DNA of 64,000 nt from NCBI RefSeq assembly GCF_000821085.1, contig NZ_CCXR01000001.1, positions 2,005,001-2,069,000 of the forward strand. The letters are read 5' to 3'. The position numbers and the translations under genes were made by a program. The stretch's first letter is position 1. Each line of letters begins with the position of its first letter. This DNA comes from Bacillus sp. B-jedd. GTDB taxonomy: Bacteria > Bacillota > Bacilli > Bacillales > Cytobacillaceae. The notes beneath the pieces are model-generated. The model was not told the origin of the DNA, made no database searches, and saw only the letters and a list, made by a program, of their open reading frames with translations. This document shows, piece by piece, positions 25,973-32,437 of this stretch.

Positions 25973-26009
25973 GACTTATTAAGCAAACGGGGCAGTAAAG
26001 TTGAACAAA
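25973..26009 (+). repeat. Array repeat 18, right half of a split copy
   Basis: ACTTATTAAGCAAACGGGGC and tail AGTAAAGTTGAACAAAT. Confidence 0.8.
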
Positions 26010-26053
26010 TGCTATTATATTTTTTAAAAGAATTTCACTAAGGGGGTCCTACG

Positions 26054-26487
26054 ATGTTTTTTGTTAATGTTGAAGGAGCAGTCTATAAGGATAATAAATG
26101 GTTGATTATTGCTCGGAGTTTGAAAGAAGGACACGCTGGTGGTCTTCTTTCACTTGTGGGAGGAACAGTTGAAAATGAGGGTAATTCAAAAAATATATTG
26201 GAAAGAACTTTAAGAAGGGAACTGTTCGAAGAAGTTGGAGTAAAGGTAAAGGAAAAGATAGATTATGTGAGAAATACCTCATTTACTTTGGAAAATGGAA
26301 ATGAAGTAATTGATATAGTTTTCTTATGGAGTTTGAAGAGGGTGAACCTTATGCTAAAAGTCCTGATGAAGTCGATGCTGTATATTGGATGACAACAACT
26401 GAAGTAATAAATCATCCCGAAACTCCAAATTGGTTAATTGATAGTATAAAGGGAGCTGAGGCTCTCCTTAAAGTAAAAACCTATTAA
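26054..26487 (+). pseudogene. Nudix hydrolase with frameshift
   Basis: The first frame (26054 to about 26335) gives MFFVNVEGAVYKDNKWLII and the Nudix box end RRELFEEVGVKV with the catalytic REL-EE glutamates. It then runs into unrelated residues and stops at 26392. From about 26340 another frame continues the family: FEEGEPYAKSPDEVDAVYW and NHPETPNWLIDSIKGAEALL, ending at TAA 26485-26487. One base is missing or extra near 26335. Whole, it would be a Nudix hydrolase of about 144 residues cleaving nucleoside-diphosphate-linked substrates. Confidence 0.78.
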
Positions 26488-26572
26488 GAAAACGAGTGCG
26501 TTTATCCAGAGGATAAATGCTTTTTTTGTTGAATTCCTTATTAAGTTAAAGGGGCAGTTTAATGAAAGAAGC
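26485..26572 (+). repeat. Array repeat 19 (full, arms covary)
   Basis: GCG-TTTATCC, loop AGA, GGATAAA-TGC and T7: arms changed on both sides, pairing kept. Right core TTAAAGGGGCAG. The first bases overlap the Nudix stop. Confidence 0.85.
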
Positions 26573-26609
26573 GGATACAAAATCTTGAGCTTTAATTAAG
26601 GAGGCATAT

Positions 26610-27053
26610 ATGGAACTTCCTAATGGTGTTACAGGTTTTTATGAAGGCAACGATGAACCTCCTAAAATGGATAGCAAACAGTTAAAGACCTTATGTTTTA
26701 ACTATGTTAAAACCAATAGTGGGAAAATTTTAGAGGTATGGGAACCAAGAGAAGGTACAAACTTTTTTAATATTGAAGTCAATATACAAGATAGGTTATT
26801 TCATATCCTACTTAACGAACACTATCCTCTTTTAGCTTTTGCATCTGATGTAACCTTCGCACAAATAAATTTTATTGATGAACCACTTTTAAGCGAATTG
26901 TTTAGCAGTTCTTACAATGTATTGAAAGCTGAGGATTTGAACAATCCGCTTTTTGTGGACCAAATCAATAATTTGAATAAAGCAGAAGTAGCACAAATAA
27001 AATACTGGAAACCTCAGAGAATAGGAGATGTAATCTTTAATTTTTGGGATTGA
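26610..27053 (+). CDS. Soluble cassette protein (147 aa)
   Basis: ATG start with AAGGAGG at ideal spacing. Acidic, with no signal or membrane segment; N-terminal MELPNGVTGFYEGNDEPPK and C-terminal KYWKPQRIGDVIFNFWD. Very similar small proteins of unknown function occur singly in other Bacilli, as far as I recognise the pattern; I cannot name a family. The setting allows an immunity or antitoxin role but does not show it. Confidence 0.7.
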   Translation: MELPNGVTGFYEGNDEPPKMDSKQLKTLCFNYVKTNSGKILEVWEPREGTNFFNIEVNIQDRLFHILLNEHYPLLAFASDVTFAQINFIDEPLLSELFSSSYNVLKAEDLNNPLFVDQINNLNKAEVAQIKYWKPQRIGDVIFNFWD

Positions 27054-27069
27054 CGAGTTTAACTCCTTA

Positions 27070-27100
27070 GCTGTAACTTACTAACGGGGCAGATAAAATC
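27070..27100 (+). repeat. Array repeat 20 (short)
   Basis: GTAACTTACTAACGGGGCAG, 20 bases upstream of full repeat 21. No gene lies between the two. Confidence 0.7.
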
Positions 27101-27120
27101 CTTATTCAACGATTCATGGA

Positions 27121-27207
27121 GGGCTAACGGGTGCGATGATCCAGGAAGGATTTCCGCCCTTTTAGTTGAATCCCTTATTGAACAAACGGAGCAGGTTAGT
27201 GGAACTA
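27121..27207 (+). repeat. Array repeat 21 (full)
   Basis: Left core GCTAACGGGTGCG, ATGATCCAGGAAGGATTTCC, right core CAAACGGAGCAG, tail GTTAGTGGAAC. Confidence 0.88.
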
Positions 27208-27253
27208 GAAATGCAACTTTTTTACAAACAGCAGTGTCTTATATAAAAAAGGG

Positions 27254-27745
27254 GTGATTAATCTGAGGAGTTATATGGCTTTGTTTTTATTTGCATTTTT
27301 TTACTTAGCGGGTTGCTCTGAAAAGGAAGAGTTAAGTGAGAATGCGAAAATCGCAAAGAACTTTTTAACTAATCGTGGATATGAAGTCATAGAACATGAA
27401 AAAGATGGCTCTCATAATTTTTCAAAGTCAGACATGAAAAGTATTTTTGTCCGACAGGTATGGGCTGTTCAAGATAAGGGACCTGATGAATATGGTAACC
27501 AACGGATTGATACCGTGTCTTTTTTCATAAAAAACCATCCCTTAGATAATGAATACGATATGGGGAGAACGTACGCAACTGTCTGGTTAATTGACGGAAA
27601 AGTTTTCGGTGGCTGGTCTTATCCAATTTCTAAAAACAATGATATTAGTGGTGCTCCATATTCATTAAACGGGAAAACCGCAGACGAAATAAAGACAGAT
27701 TATCAAAAGTGGGTAGAAGATTGGCAAGATAAATATGGTAGGTAA
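27254..27745 (+). CDS. Lipoprotein (cassette)
   Basis: Up to 163 residues. Lipobox LAGC near residue 21; mature domain with FVRQVWAVQDKGPDEYGNQR and a C-terminal helix DYQKWVEDWQDKYG. The start is uncertain: GTG 27254 forms part of the AAAGGGGTG ribosome site, CTG 27263 has the right spacing, and ATG 27275 follows GAGGAG. No family recognised. Confidence 0.7.
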   Translation: MINLRSYMALFLFAFFYLAGCSEKEELSENAKIAKNFLTNRGYEVIEHEKDGSHNFSKSDMKSIFVRQVWAVQDKGPDEYGNQRIDTVSFFIKNHPLDNEYDMGRTYATVWLIDGKVFGGWSYPISKNNDISGAPYSLNGKTADEIKTDYQKWVEDWQDKYGR

Positions 27746-27776
27746 ACTATTGGTTAAACAAGTTTTGTGTATTGGA

Positions 27777-27862
27777 CAATAAATGAACTTTGATCCAAGC
27801 AGGGTTGAGTCACCTTTTTGTTGAAGCCCTTATGGAACTAAAGGAGCAGCACTCCTGTAATA
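27777..27862 (+). repeat. Array repeat 22 (full, degenerate)
   Basis: TTTGATCCAAGCAGGGTTGA, TTTTTGTTGAAGCCCTTATG, right core CTAAAGGAGCAG. It is directly followed by repeat 23 with no gene between: an empty slot. Confidence 0.75.
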
Positions 27863-27870
27863 AAAGCAGA

Positions 27871-27977
27871 AATTGTGAATAAATGTACTAAAATAAACAG
27901 GTGCGTTGATCCAGAAAGGATTAACGTTATTTTTGTTGAATTACTTATTATGCTAACGGGGCAGAAGAGTTAAACAA
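27871..27977 (+). repeat. Array repeat 23 (full)
   Basis: GTGAATAAATGTACTAAAAT, left core AAACAGGTGCG, GCGTTGATCC/GGATTAACGT, right core GCTAACGGGGCAG, tail AAGAGTTAAACAATGACT shared with repeat 6. Confidence 0.88.
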
Positions 27978-28014
27978 TGACTCAGCCTAATTAATCGGAA
28001 ATGGTGGTGGAATT

Positions 28015-28341
28015 TTGGATACATCACACCCGCTGCTAATTGATGTTCTACCAAATTTAGCAATTAGTATTAGAAATTATTTTATTGCAAGATCACGAAT
28101 GGACTTGGCTGACCAGGTTGAGCACCTTCAAATACAAGGGCTATGCGAATGTGGGGACCCTGACTGTGGTTCATTTTATCTAACCAGTTATTCGGAAAAT
28201 GAGGAAATCATTGAAGGATTTAATTTTGAGGGTATTGGAAGCATAGAGATTTGTGAAGGGAGAATAGGTTTTATGCAGATTTTCCCAAGTCAATACGGAT
28301 ACTCGATTCGTTCAAAGTTAAAGGAACTGGATGTCTTTTAA
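28015..28341 (+). CDS. Cassette protein, copy B of a duplicated gene
   Basis: 108 residues from a TTG with GGTGGTGG upstream. Paralogue of the protein at 18617-18946: both begin MDTSHPLLIDVLPNLA and share LCECGDPDCGSFYL and FPSQYGYS. Differences are scattered substitutions, most conservative. The upstream 40 bases are also nearly identical. This is the best evidence that whole cassettes have been duplicated. Confidence 0.75.
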   Translation: MDTSHPLLIDVLPNLAISIRNYFIARSRMDLADQVEHLQIQGLCECGDPDCGSFYLTSYSENEEIIEGFNFEGIGSIEICEGRIGFMQIFPSQYGYSIRSKLKELDVF

Positions 28342-28371
28342 TAAGCTAACGGGGCAGGTTAGTTCAATAAA
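28342..28371 (+). repeat. Array repeat 24 (short)
   Basis: AAGCTAACGGGGCAG with tail GTTAGTTCAATAA directly after the stop, as after copy A. Confidence 0.8.
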
Positions 28372-28496
28372 AAAATATGGGTAGTTCAGCTTGAATGAAA
28401 AATTCAAAATAAATCCATTTTTAGTACCTTTTTATTTATTTGAAAAGATATAAAGTTAAGATGAATATTAATAACTTTTCGGAGACGTGATGTAAT

Positions 28497-28751
28497 ATGA
28501 AATTAAAGTATAAATTATTAATTATTGGTGTTATTGGTGGAATTTTAGGTTCCTTATCAATGCTAATGATTAGCAAATACTCGACTGCCTACTATCTTGA
28601 ACATATTAATATCAATATCGCACCGAAGGATACATCACTGTTGACTCTATTATTTATGTCCCACATATTTTTGGGGATTGTTTTTGCTGGGGCAGTAGGA
28701 ATTATTGCTGAACGCTTATTGAAAAATCAAAATGGAAATGTACGAGTGTAA
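28497..28751 (+). CDS. Small two-helix membrane protein (84 aa)
   Basis: ATG start; the GGAGACG at about 28480 is a possible ribosome site. Hydrophobic segments at about residues 6-26 and 52-73 flank a loop with KYSTAYYLEHININIAPKD. No family recognised. Confidence 0.62.
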   Translation: MKLKYKLLIIGVIGGILGSLSMLMISKYSTAYYLEHININIAPKDTSLLTLLFMSHIFLGIVFAGAVGIIAERLLKNQNGNVRV

Positions 28752-28775
28752 AACGTGGATTGAATTTTTAATAGA

Positions 28776-28886
28776 GAATGTGAAGAAATGCACTTAAACA
28801 TACGGGTGCGTAGATCCAGGAAGGATTTCCGAACTTTTTTGTTGAATTTCTTATTGAATAAACGGGGCAGGTTAGTTGAAGATATT
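28776..28886 (+). repeat. Array repeat 25 (full, near consensus)
   Basis: AATGTGAAGAAATGCACTTA, left core ATACGGGTGCG, TAGATCCAGGAAGGATTTCC, T6, right core TAAACGGGGCAG, tail GTTAGTTGAA. Confidence 0.9.
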
Positions 28887-28944
28887 CAATGACTCAAAAT
28901 ATCACTTATGGTAAAATGAGGAAAAACGGTCGAGGAGTTTGGAT

Positions 28945-29145
28945 ATGGAAAAACAGAGGACACTTTTCTATGGATTTATTATTGGTTTTGCTTTATTAAT
29001 TGTGCCAATACCCCGTTTCTTTTTTTGGATGGATATGATTGAAGCTGTTGCGAGTACGTTTAGATATTTAGGTTTCATTATTTTCCTCATATGCGGCATT
29101 CCCTTAATTATTGATGTATTTAAGGTTCTTGCAGCTAAAAGGTAA
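28945..29145 (+). CDS. Small two-helix membrane protein (66 aa)
   Basis: ATG at 28945 with CGAGGAG eight bases upstream; an in-frame TTG at 28939 is also possible. Segments at about residues 8-28 and 38-60. Basic C-terminus (KVLAAKR). No family recognised. Confidence 0.6.
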   Translation: MEKQRTLFYGFIIGFALLIVPIPRFFFWMDMIEAVASTFRYLGFIIFLICGIPLIIDVFKVLAAKR

Positions 29146-29149
29146 ATTT

Positions 29150-29234
29150 ACTCCTTATTGATGTGTTAATCCTGGTGGGTTAACGCATTTTTTATACGTC
29201 CTTGTTGAACATACGGGGCAGGTTAGTTTAAGAA
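29150..29234 (+). repeat. Array repeat 26 (full, arms covary)
   Basis: GTGTTAATCC, loop TGGT, GGGTTAACGC and T6. Right core CATACGGGGCAG, tail GTTAGTTTAAG. Confidence 0.85.
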
Positions 29235-29267
29235 TGAATAAGAGAATAAGGTGGATGGGGGATATAA

Positions 29268-29459
29268 ATGGTATCATTATTTGCGTTTATTAATGTTTTT
29301 TTAACGCCAGTATTAGCTATAGTTTTTTGTTTAAATCTCGTATCAATAATAAAAAAGTCGAAGACTGACGAATCTACTTCAGTGAATACGTTTTGGATGA
29401 CAATATCATTCGTTTTAATAGTATGGAGTATAGCAGCAATCGTAGTAGCGAGTAGTTAA
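29268..29459 (+). CDS. Small two-helix membrane protein (63 aa)
   Basis: ATG start with GTGGATGGGGG upstream. Two hydrophobic helices (residues 4-27 and 42-62) and a KKSKTDESTS loop. No family recognised. Confidence 0.6.
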   Translation: MVSLFAFINVFLTPVLAIVFCLNLVSIIKKSKTDESTSVNTFWMTISFVLIVWSIAAIVVASS

Positions 29460-29477
29460 ATTTATAAGAATTTATTT

Positions 29478-29516
29478 TTTACACCTTATTTAACTAAAGT
29501 TGCAGGTTAGCTTAAG
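29478..29516 (+). repeat. Array repeat 27 (short)
   Basis: ACACCTTATTTAACTAAAGT, then TGCAG and tail GTTAGCTTAAGAAG. Confidence 0.65.
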
Positions 29517-29551
29517 AAGGAAATGTTACTTTTAGGGGCGGATTAGCTGTA

Positions 29552-29872
29552 ATGAAACAAATCCAAAGAATCTCTGTTGAGGGTATCTGGTACAAAGATG
29601 GAACAGGAGAAACTACGTTTATTGATTTTACGAAATGTAATTATCATTGGCACCAGTATAGAGATCGAACTGAGAACCTAACAGATGAAGAATTCCAAGC
29701 ACTAATGGGTAAAGACATCACTATTGGGCAAAGGGATATTGAGGCAAACCCTCCCTTTTTTGAATTTTTCACCAAACCATTTACGAGGATTGAATTTGAT
29801 TCAAAGAACTCATACATCCAGATCAGAGATGCTATTACCACAACAGGATGGAGCACAATTGATTTGTCATAA
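29552..29872 (+). CDS. Soluble cassette protein (106 aa)
   Basis: ATG start; a GGGGCGG about 18 bases upstream is a weak ribosome site. Soluble and aromatic-rich (GIWYKDGTGETTFIDFTKCN; YHWHQYRDRTE), with no signal or membrane segment. No family recognised. Confidence 0.65.
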   Translation: MKQIQRISVEGIWYKDGTGETTFIDFTKCNYHWHQYRDRTENLTDEEFQALMGKDITIGQRDIEANPPFFEFFTKPFTRIEFDSKNSYIQIRDAITTTGWSTIDLS

Positions 29873-29885
29873 GTGGTCGTTGGAT

Positions 29886-29924
29886 TGTTTGTTCAACTAT
29901 CGGGGGAGATTAGTTTAACAATAC
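29886..29924 (+). repeat. Array repeat 28 (short)
   Basis: TTTGTTCAACTATCGGGGGA with tail GATTAGTTTAACAATA. Confidence 0.65.
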
Positions 29925-29961
29925 GAATGTAAAAGGATTAAAGGGGGGGCTGACTCATTAA

Positions 29962-30405
29962 ATGATTAATAATTTTAGGACAATGTTAATAAAATTTTTA
30001 GCATTTTTATTAATTTCTAGTATACTTGCTTATGTTTCATATTTTATTGTGTATAAAGTGTCATTTTTGCCAAATGGCTATGATATTGAAGCAGTCCAAA
30101 AAGATAAAATATCGCTAAAATCATTCAATTTGTTAGGGACTGAAAAGGATATATTTACTAGGACCTTTTCTGGAGATGACACTTGGATGATAGATGATAT
30201 TCAGTATCAAGTAAAGAGACAAAAAACTTCCTTTTGGATGCTGTTTTCTTTCACTACGATATCCCTATTTTTGTTCGTTTATAAGGTTCGTAACGGACTG
30301 AAATTATGGAAAGCAATCTTTGAAAGTAGTATTATTTTTTCTGTTATAACGCCACTCCTTCCTCTTATTAACACATTGAAACACATAAATAATTTAATTT
30401 CCTGA
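29962..30405 (+). CDS. Membrane protein (147 aa, cassette)
   Basis: ATG start after AAAGGGGGGGCTG. Three or four hydrophobic segments: about residues 10-30, 92-110 and 122-140, with an extracytoplasmic loop of about 55 residues between the first two (SFLPNGYDIEAVQKDKISLK). No family recognised. Confidence 0.65.
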   Translation: MINNFRTMLIKFLAFLLISSILAYVSYFIVYKVSFLPNGYDIEAVQKDKISLKSFNLLGTEKDIFTRTFSGDDTWMIDDIQYQVKRQKTSFWMLFSFTTISLFLFVYKVRNGLKLWKAIFESSIIFSVITPLLPLINTLKHINNLIS

Positions 30406-30494
30406 TTATTCAACAGGTGCGGTGATCAGGAGGGATTTCCATTCTTTTTTGTTGAATTCGCTTATTGAACATACGGGGCAGGTTACTTCAATTA
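30406..30494 (+). repeat. Array repeat 29 (full)
   Basis: Left core CAACAGGTGCGG, TGATCAGGAGGGATTTCC, T6, GTTGAATTCGCTTATTGAAC, right core CATACGGGGCAG, tail GTTACTTCAATTAG. Confidence 0.85.
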
Positions 30495-30526
30495 GAAACA
30501 CGAAGAAGAAGGTGGTGTAACTAACA

Positions 30527-30757
30527 ATGGACAATATTGTAAGGTGTCCTGAATGTGGTAATGAGTTGAAGCAAGGATATATTTTCTCTCCTCGAAGAAT
30601 TTGCTGGTCAGACTCTCCTGATTCAATCTTTGCTGATTTTGGAAGTGAAACATTAATAGGCGATGCTTTACTAAAAGTCAAAAAAACTCCAGCATTAAGG
30701 TGTGAGGGGTGTAATTTAGTTATTTTCAAACACAAGAAAAATAACGATAAAAAATAG
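30527..30757 (+). CDS. Zinc-ribbon protein (DUF6487/PF20097-like)
   Basis: 76 residues. Two CxxC pairs (RCPECGNEL near the N-terminus and RCEGCNLVIF near the C-terminus) would bind one zinc ion. The GYIFSPRRICWSD stretch between them is typical of the PF20097 family of small Bacillus zinc ribbons; their role is not known. AAGGTGGTG lies upstream of the ATG. Confidence 0.78.
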   Translation: MDNIVRCPECGNELKQGYIFSPRRICWSDSPDSIFADFGSETLIGDALLKVKKTPALRCEGCNLVIFKHKKNNDKK

Positions 30758-30770
30758 CAGTAACTTTGAC

Positions 30771-30862
30771 AATTAACAAAAGGGTAGCGTTGATCCCAGA
30801 AGGATTAACCGCCCATTTTATTGAATTCCTTCTTAAGCAAACGGGGCAATTAGTTAAATAAG
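30771..30862 (+). repeat. Array repeat 30 (full)
   Basis: AAAAGGGTAGCGTTGATCCC, AGAAGGATTAACCGCCC, ATTGAATTCCTTCTTAAGCA, right core CAAACGGGGCA, tail ATTAGTTAAATAAG. Confidence 0.85.
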
Positions 30863-30869
30863 GTTGATT

Positions 30870-30896
30870 AATTTATGTTCACCAATCGGGGCATTT
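30870..30896 (+). repeat. Array repeat 31 (short)
   Basis: GTTCACCAATCGGGGCATTT directly behind repeat 30. Confidence 0.55.
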
Positions 30897-30914
30897 TACA
30901 AAGGATGCCTGCAT

Positions 30915-31301
30915 TTAGTCGCATTTAGGTATTTCAATTGGCTTTAATCTTTTTCGTTTGAAATCAATAGCGTGCCAATCTAGGGATGTTTCATTATTAA
31001 AAGTGATTGTCACTAAATCATTAGGAGGATCGTGGGCATCTTCAAATGTTATTAGCTGCACGGTAACATTAAATAAGTAAGTGCCCACGGGCAGCCTTTG
31101 AATTTGGATAATCTTTTCGCACTCAAACTGTTTACCTTCTCCATATTGCTTCTCCAATTCCTTTTGAATCGAGGGATAAAGCAAAGTCAAAATCAGGTCA
31201 TCACGCAACCCTATTTCATTTTCAGTTACGGTTTTGGCTTGGACAGGGGAATAAGACAAAAGGGTCAAACAAGCAAGCAGAATTAAAAGTCTTTTTTTCA
31301 T
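30915..31301 (-). CDS. DUF3888-type exported protein (minus strand)
   Basis: 128 residues. Signal peptide MKKRLLILLACLTLLSYS with cleavage near VQA. Mature part GLRDDLILTLLYPSIQKELE is the characteristic DUF3888 helix, followed by beta strands and a C-terminal cysteine. GGAGG precedes the ATG at 31301. Second DUF3888 member of the array (other at 19542-19961). Opposite orientation to the neighbouring cassettes while the flanking repeats keep the plus orientation. Confidence 0.8.
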   Translation of the reverse strand: MKKRLLILLACLTLLSYSPVQAKTVTENEIGLRDDLILTLLYPSIQKELEKQYGEGKQFECEKIIQIQRLPVGTYLFNVTVQLITFEDAHDPPNDLVTITFNNETSLDWHAIDFKRKRLKPIEIPKCD

Positions 31302-31339
31302 AAAAATCCTCCATTCAAAGTTGATACTAGTATGAACAA

Positions 31340-31441
31340 TAAAGAAATTGTTATTAAACTAAACGGGTGTGTAGATCCAGGAAGGATTTTCGCAATTTTT
31401 TTAAATTCCTTATTGAACAAGCAGGGCAGGTTAGTTAAGGA
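31340..31441 (+). repeat. Array repeat 32 (full)
   Basis: Left core TAAACGGGTGTG, TAGATCCAGGAAGGATTTTC, AAATTCCTTATTGAACAAGC, right core AGGGCAG, tail GTTAGTTAAG. Confidence 0.85.
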
Positions 31442-31518
31442 AGGTTCAGGAAAAAACCCCCACTAGAAAATGGATTTTGTTCTGATAAGTTACCTTATTA
31501 AAAGGGTGAGGGATATTT

Positions 31519-31818
31519 ATGAGGGGATTGTTGGAGTTAATAAGGATTGTTGTGCTATTTGGGATTTTCTATATGATTTCGGGCAAAATTATAACTTATG
31601 TGTACCAAAAATTAGATACTGAAATTTCATCCATTTACGGAATTATGCCAGCAATATCAATTTTTATTTTATTTTTTGTCCTATATAGGAATAAATTGCA
31701 ATTTAGTGGTTGGTATAAAGGAAAAGACAAACTTTCGAATAGGGGAACAAAATGGCTTATTTGCAGTGCTGTGTTTTTATTCATATTGCCCCCGATTCTG
31801 CATTTCTTACTCTACTAA
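31519..31818 (+). CDS. Membrane protein (99 aa, cassette)
   Basis: ATG start with AAGGGTGAGGG upstream. Three hydrophobic segments (about residues 6-25, 38-56 and 80-98) and a basic loop (YRNKLQFSGWYKGKDKLSNR). The stop codon overlaps the next repeat core (CTACTAACGGGG). No family recognised. Confidence 0.62.
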   Translation: MRGLLELIRIVVLFGIFYMISGKIITYVYQKLDTEISSIYGIMPAISIFILFFVLYRNKLQFSGWYKGKDKLSNRGTKWLICSAVFLFILPPILHFLLY

Positions 31819-31841
31819 CGGGGCAGGAATGCTCAATAAGC
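31808..31841 (+). repeat. Array repeat 33 (short, right border)
   Basis: CTCTACTAACGGGGCAG with tail GAATGCTCAATAAG; overlaps the upstream stop codon. No further copy is seen to the right. Confidence 0.75.
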
Positions 31842-31993
31842 TGAAGAAGATATTGATGAAGCTTCTCTGGTGTCTTTTAGCTTTGTAAGTTAACCACCAT
31901 AACGAACAATCAAGCAAATCTCGAGAAACTTAATAAACTTCAAAATATTATACTTAGAAATAAAAGCTTTTCATGAAAAGGAGGACAATTACA

Positions 31994-32286
31994 GTGGCGA
32001 ATAAAACTTTAAGGACTTGAAAAAGGGTCACAACTACTATAAAAGCTCTGATTGCCCAATATGCCCTATATGCGAAGCAAAAAGAGAAATCGAAAGTGAT
32101 TTTCTAGGAAAGATAAGTGCACCTGCCAGAAGGGCTCTTGAACGGAACAATATTACCTCACTCCAAAGCCTGGCAGAGTATGCTGAGTCGGATATTTTAA
32201 AACTACATGGAGTCGGTCCGAGCACGATTCCAAAGCTAAGAATCGCATTGGAGGAGTTTGGTTTATCATTTAAGAAATCGAAATAA
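31994..32286 (+). pseudogene. RNA-polymerase alpha-CTD-like (helix-hairpin-helix) protein, N-terminal frameshift
   Basis: A GTG at 31994 with AAAAGGAGG upstream starts VANKTLRT and meets a stop at 32018. From 32017 the other frame continues KKGHNYYKSSDCPICPICEA, giving the usual N-terminus of this family after a minus-one shift. The rest, SAPARRALERNNITSLQSLA and LKLHGVGPSTIPKLRIALEE, is the alpha-CTD/HhH fold that binds DNA. Translation from the TTG at 32017 would still yield 89 residues without the first eight, but that start has no ribosome site. Small stand-alone proteins of this type are common in Bacillus; their role is unclear. Confidence 0.72.
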
Positions 32287-32437
32287 CAACCCCTACTCGA
32301 AATCAATGCCTTTTTTTTGCAAAAAGCATGAGAATATAATAATCGAATAGAAAAGTATTGTTCAAATCCGCTTTATGACTGACGGAAATATTAACCCTTC
32401 TTCAAGAATATAGTTTAAGAGTGAAGGAGGGGATGGA

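Larger units (their letters stand above)
14503..31841 (+). other. Cassette-like array: small genes separated by a repeat family
   Basis: About 17.3 kb in which almost every gene is bounded by a copy of one repeat. A full copy runs: flank TTGTGAAnAAATGTACTTAAAC, left core AACGGGTGCG, terminator hairpin with loop AGGAA and T-run, linker GTTGAATTCCTTATTGAACA, right core AACGGGGCAG, tail GTTAGTTGAACAA. Short copies carry only one core. The genes are small (33-220 residues, except one sigma/partner pair) and mostly on the plus strand. They are AT-rich, unrelated to each other, often exported, and several are decayed. The repeats keep one orientation throughout, even around the two minus-strand genes. 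Gene order, repeat spacing and decay resemble integron cassette arrays. No recombinase gene is in the window, and classical attC folding is not evident. Individual genes and repeats are listed separately. Confidence 0.75.

Noticed and set aside
14503..31841. Classical integron with IntI and attC sites
   Set aside because: No integrase gene and no convincing attC folding with paired R and L boxes in the repeats. Only the layout is similar, so I report it as cassette-like.
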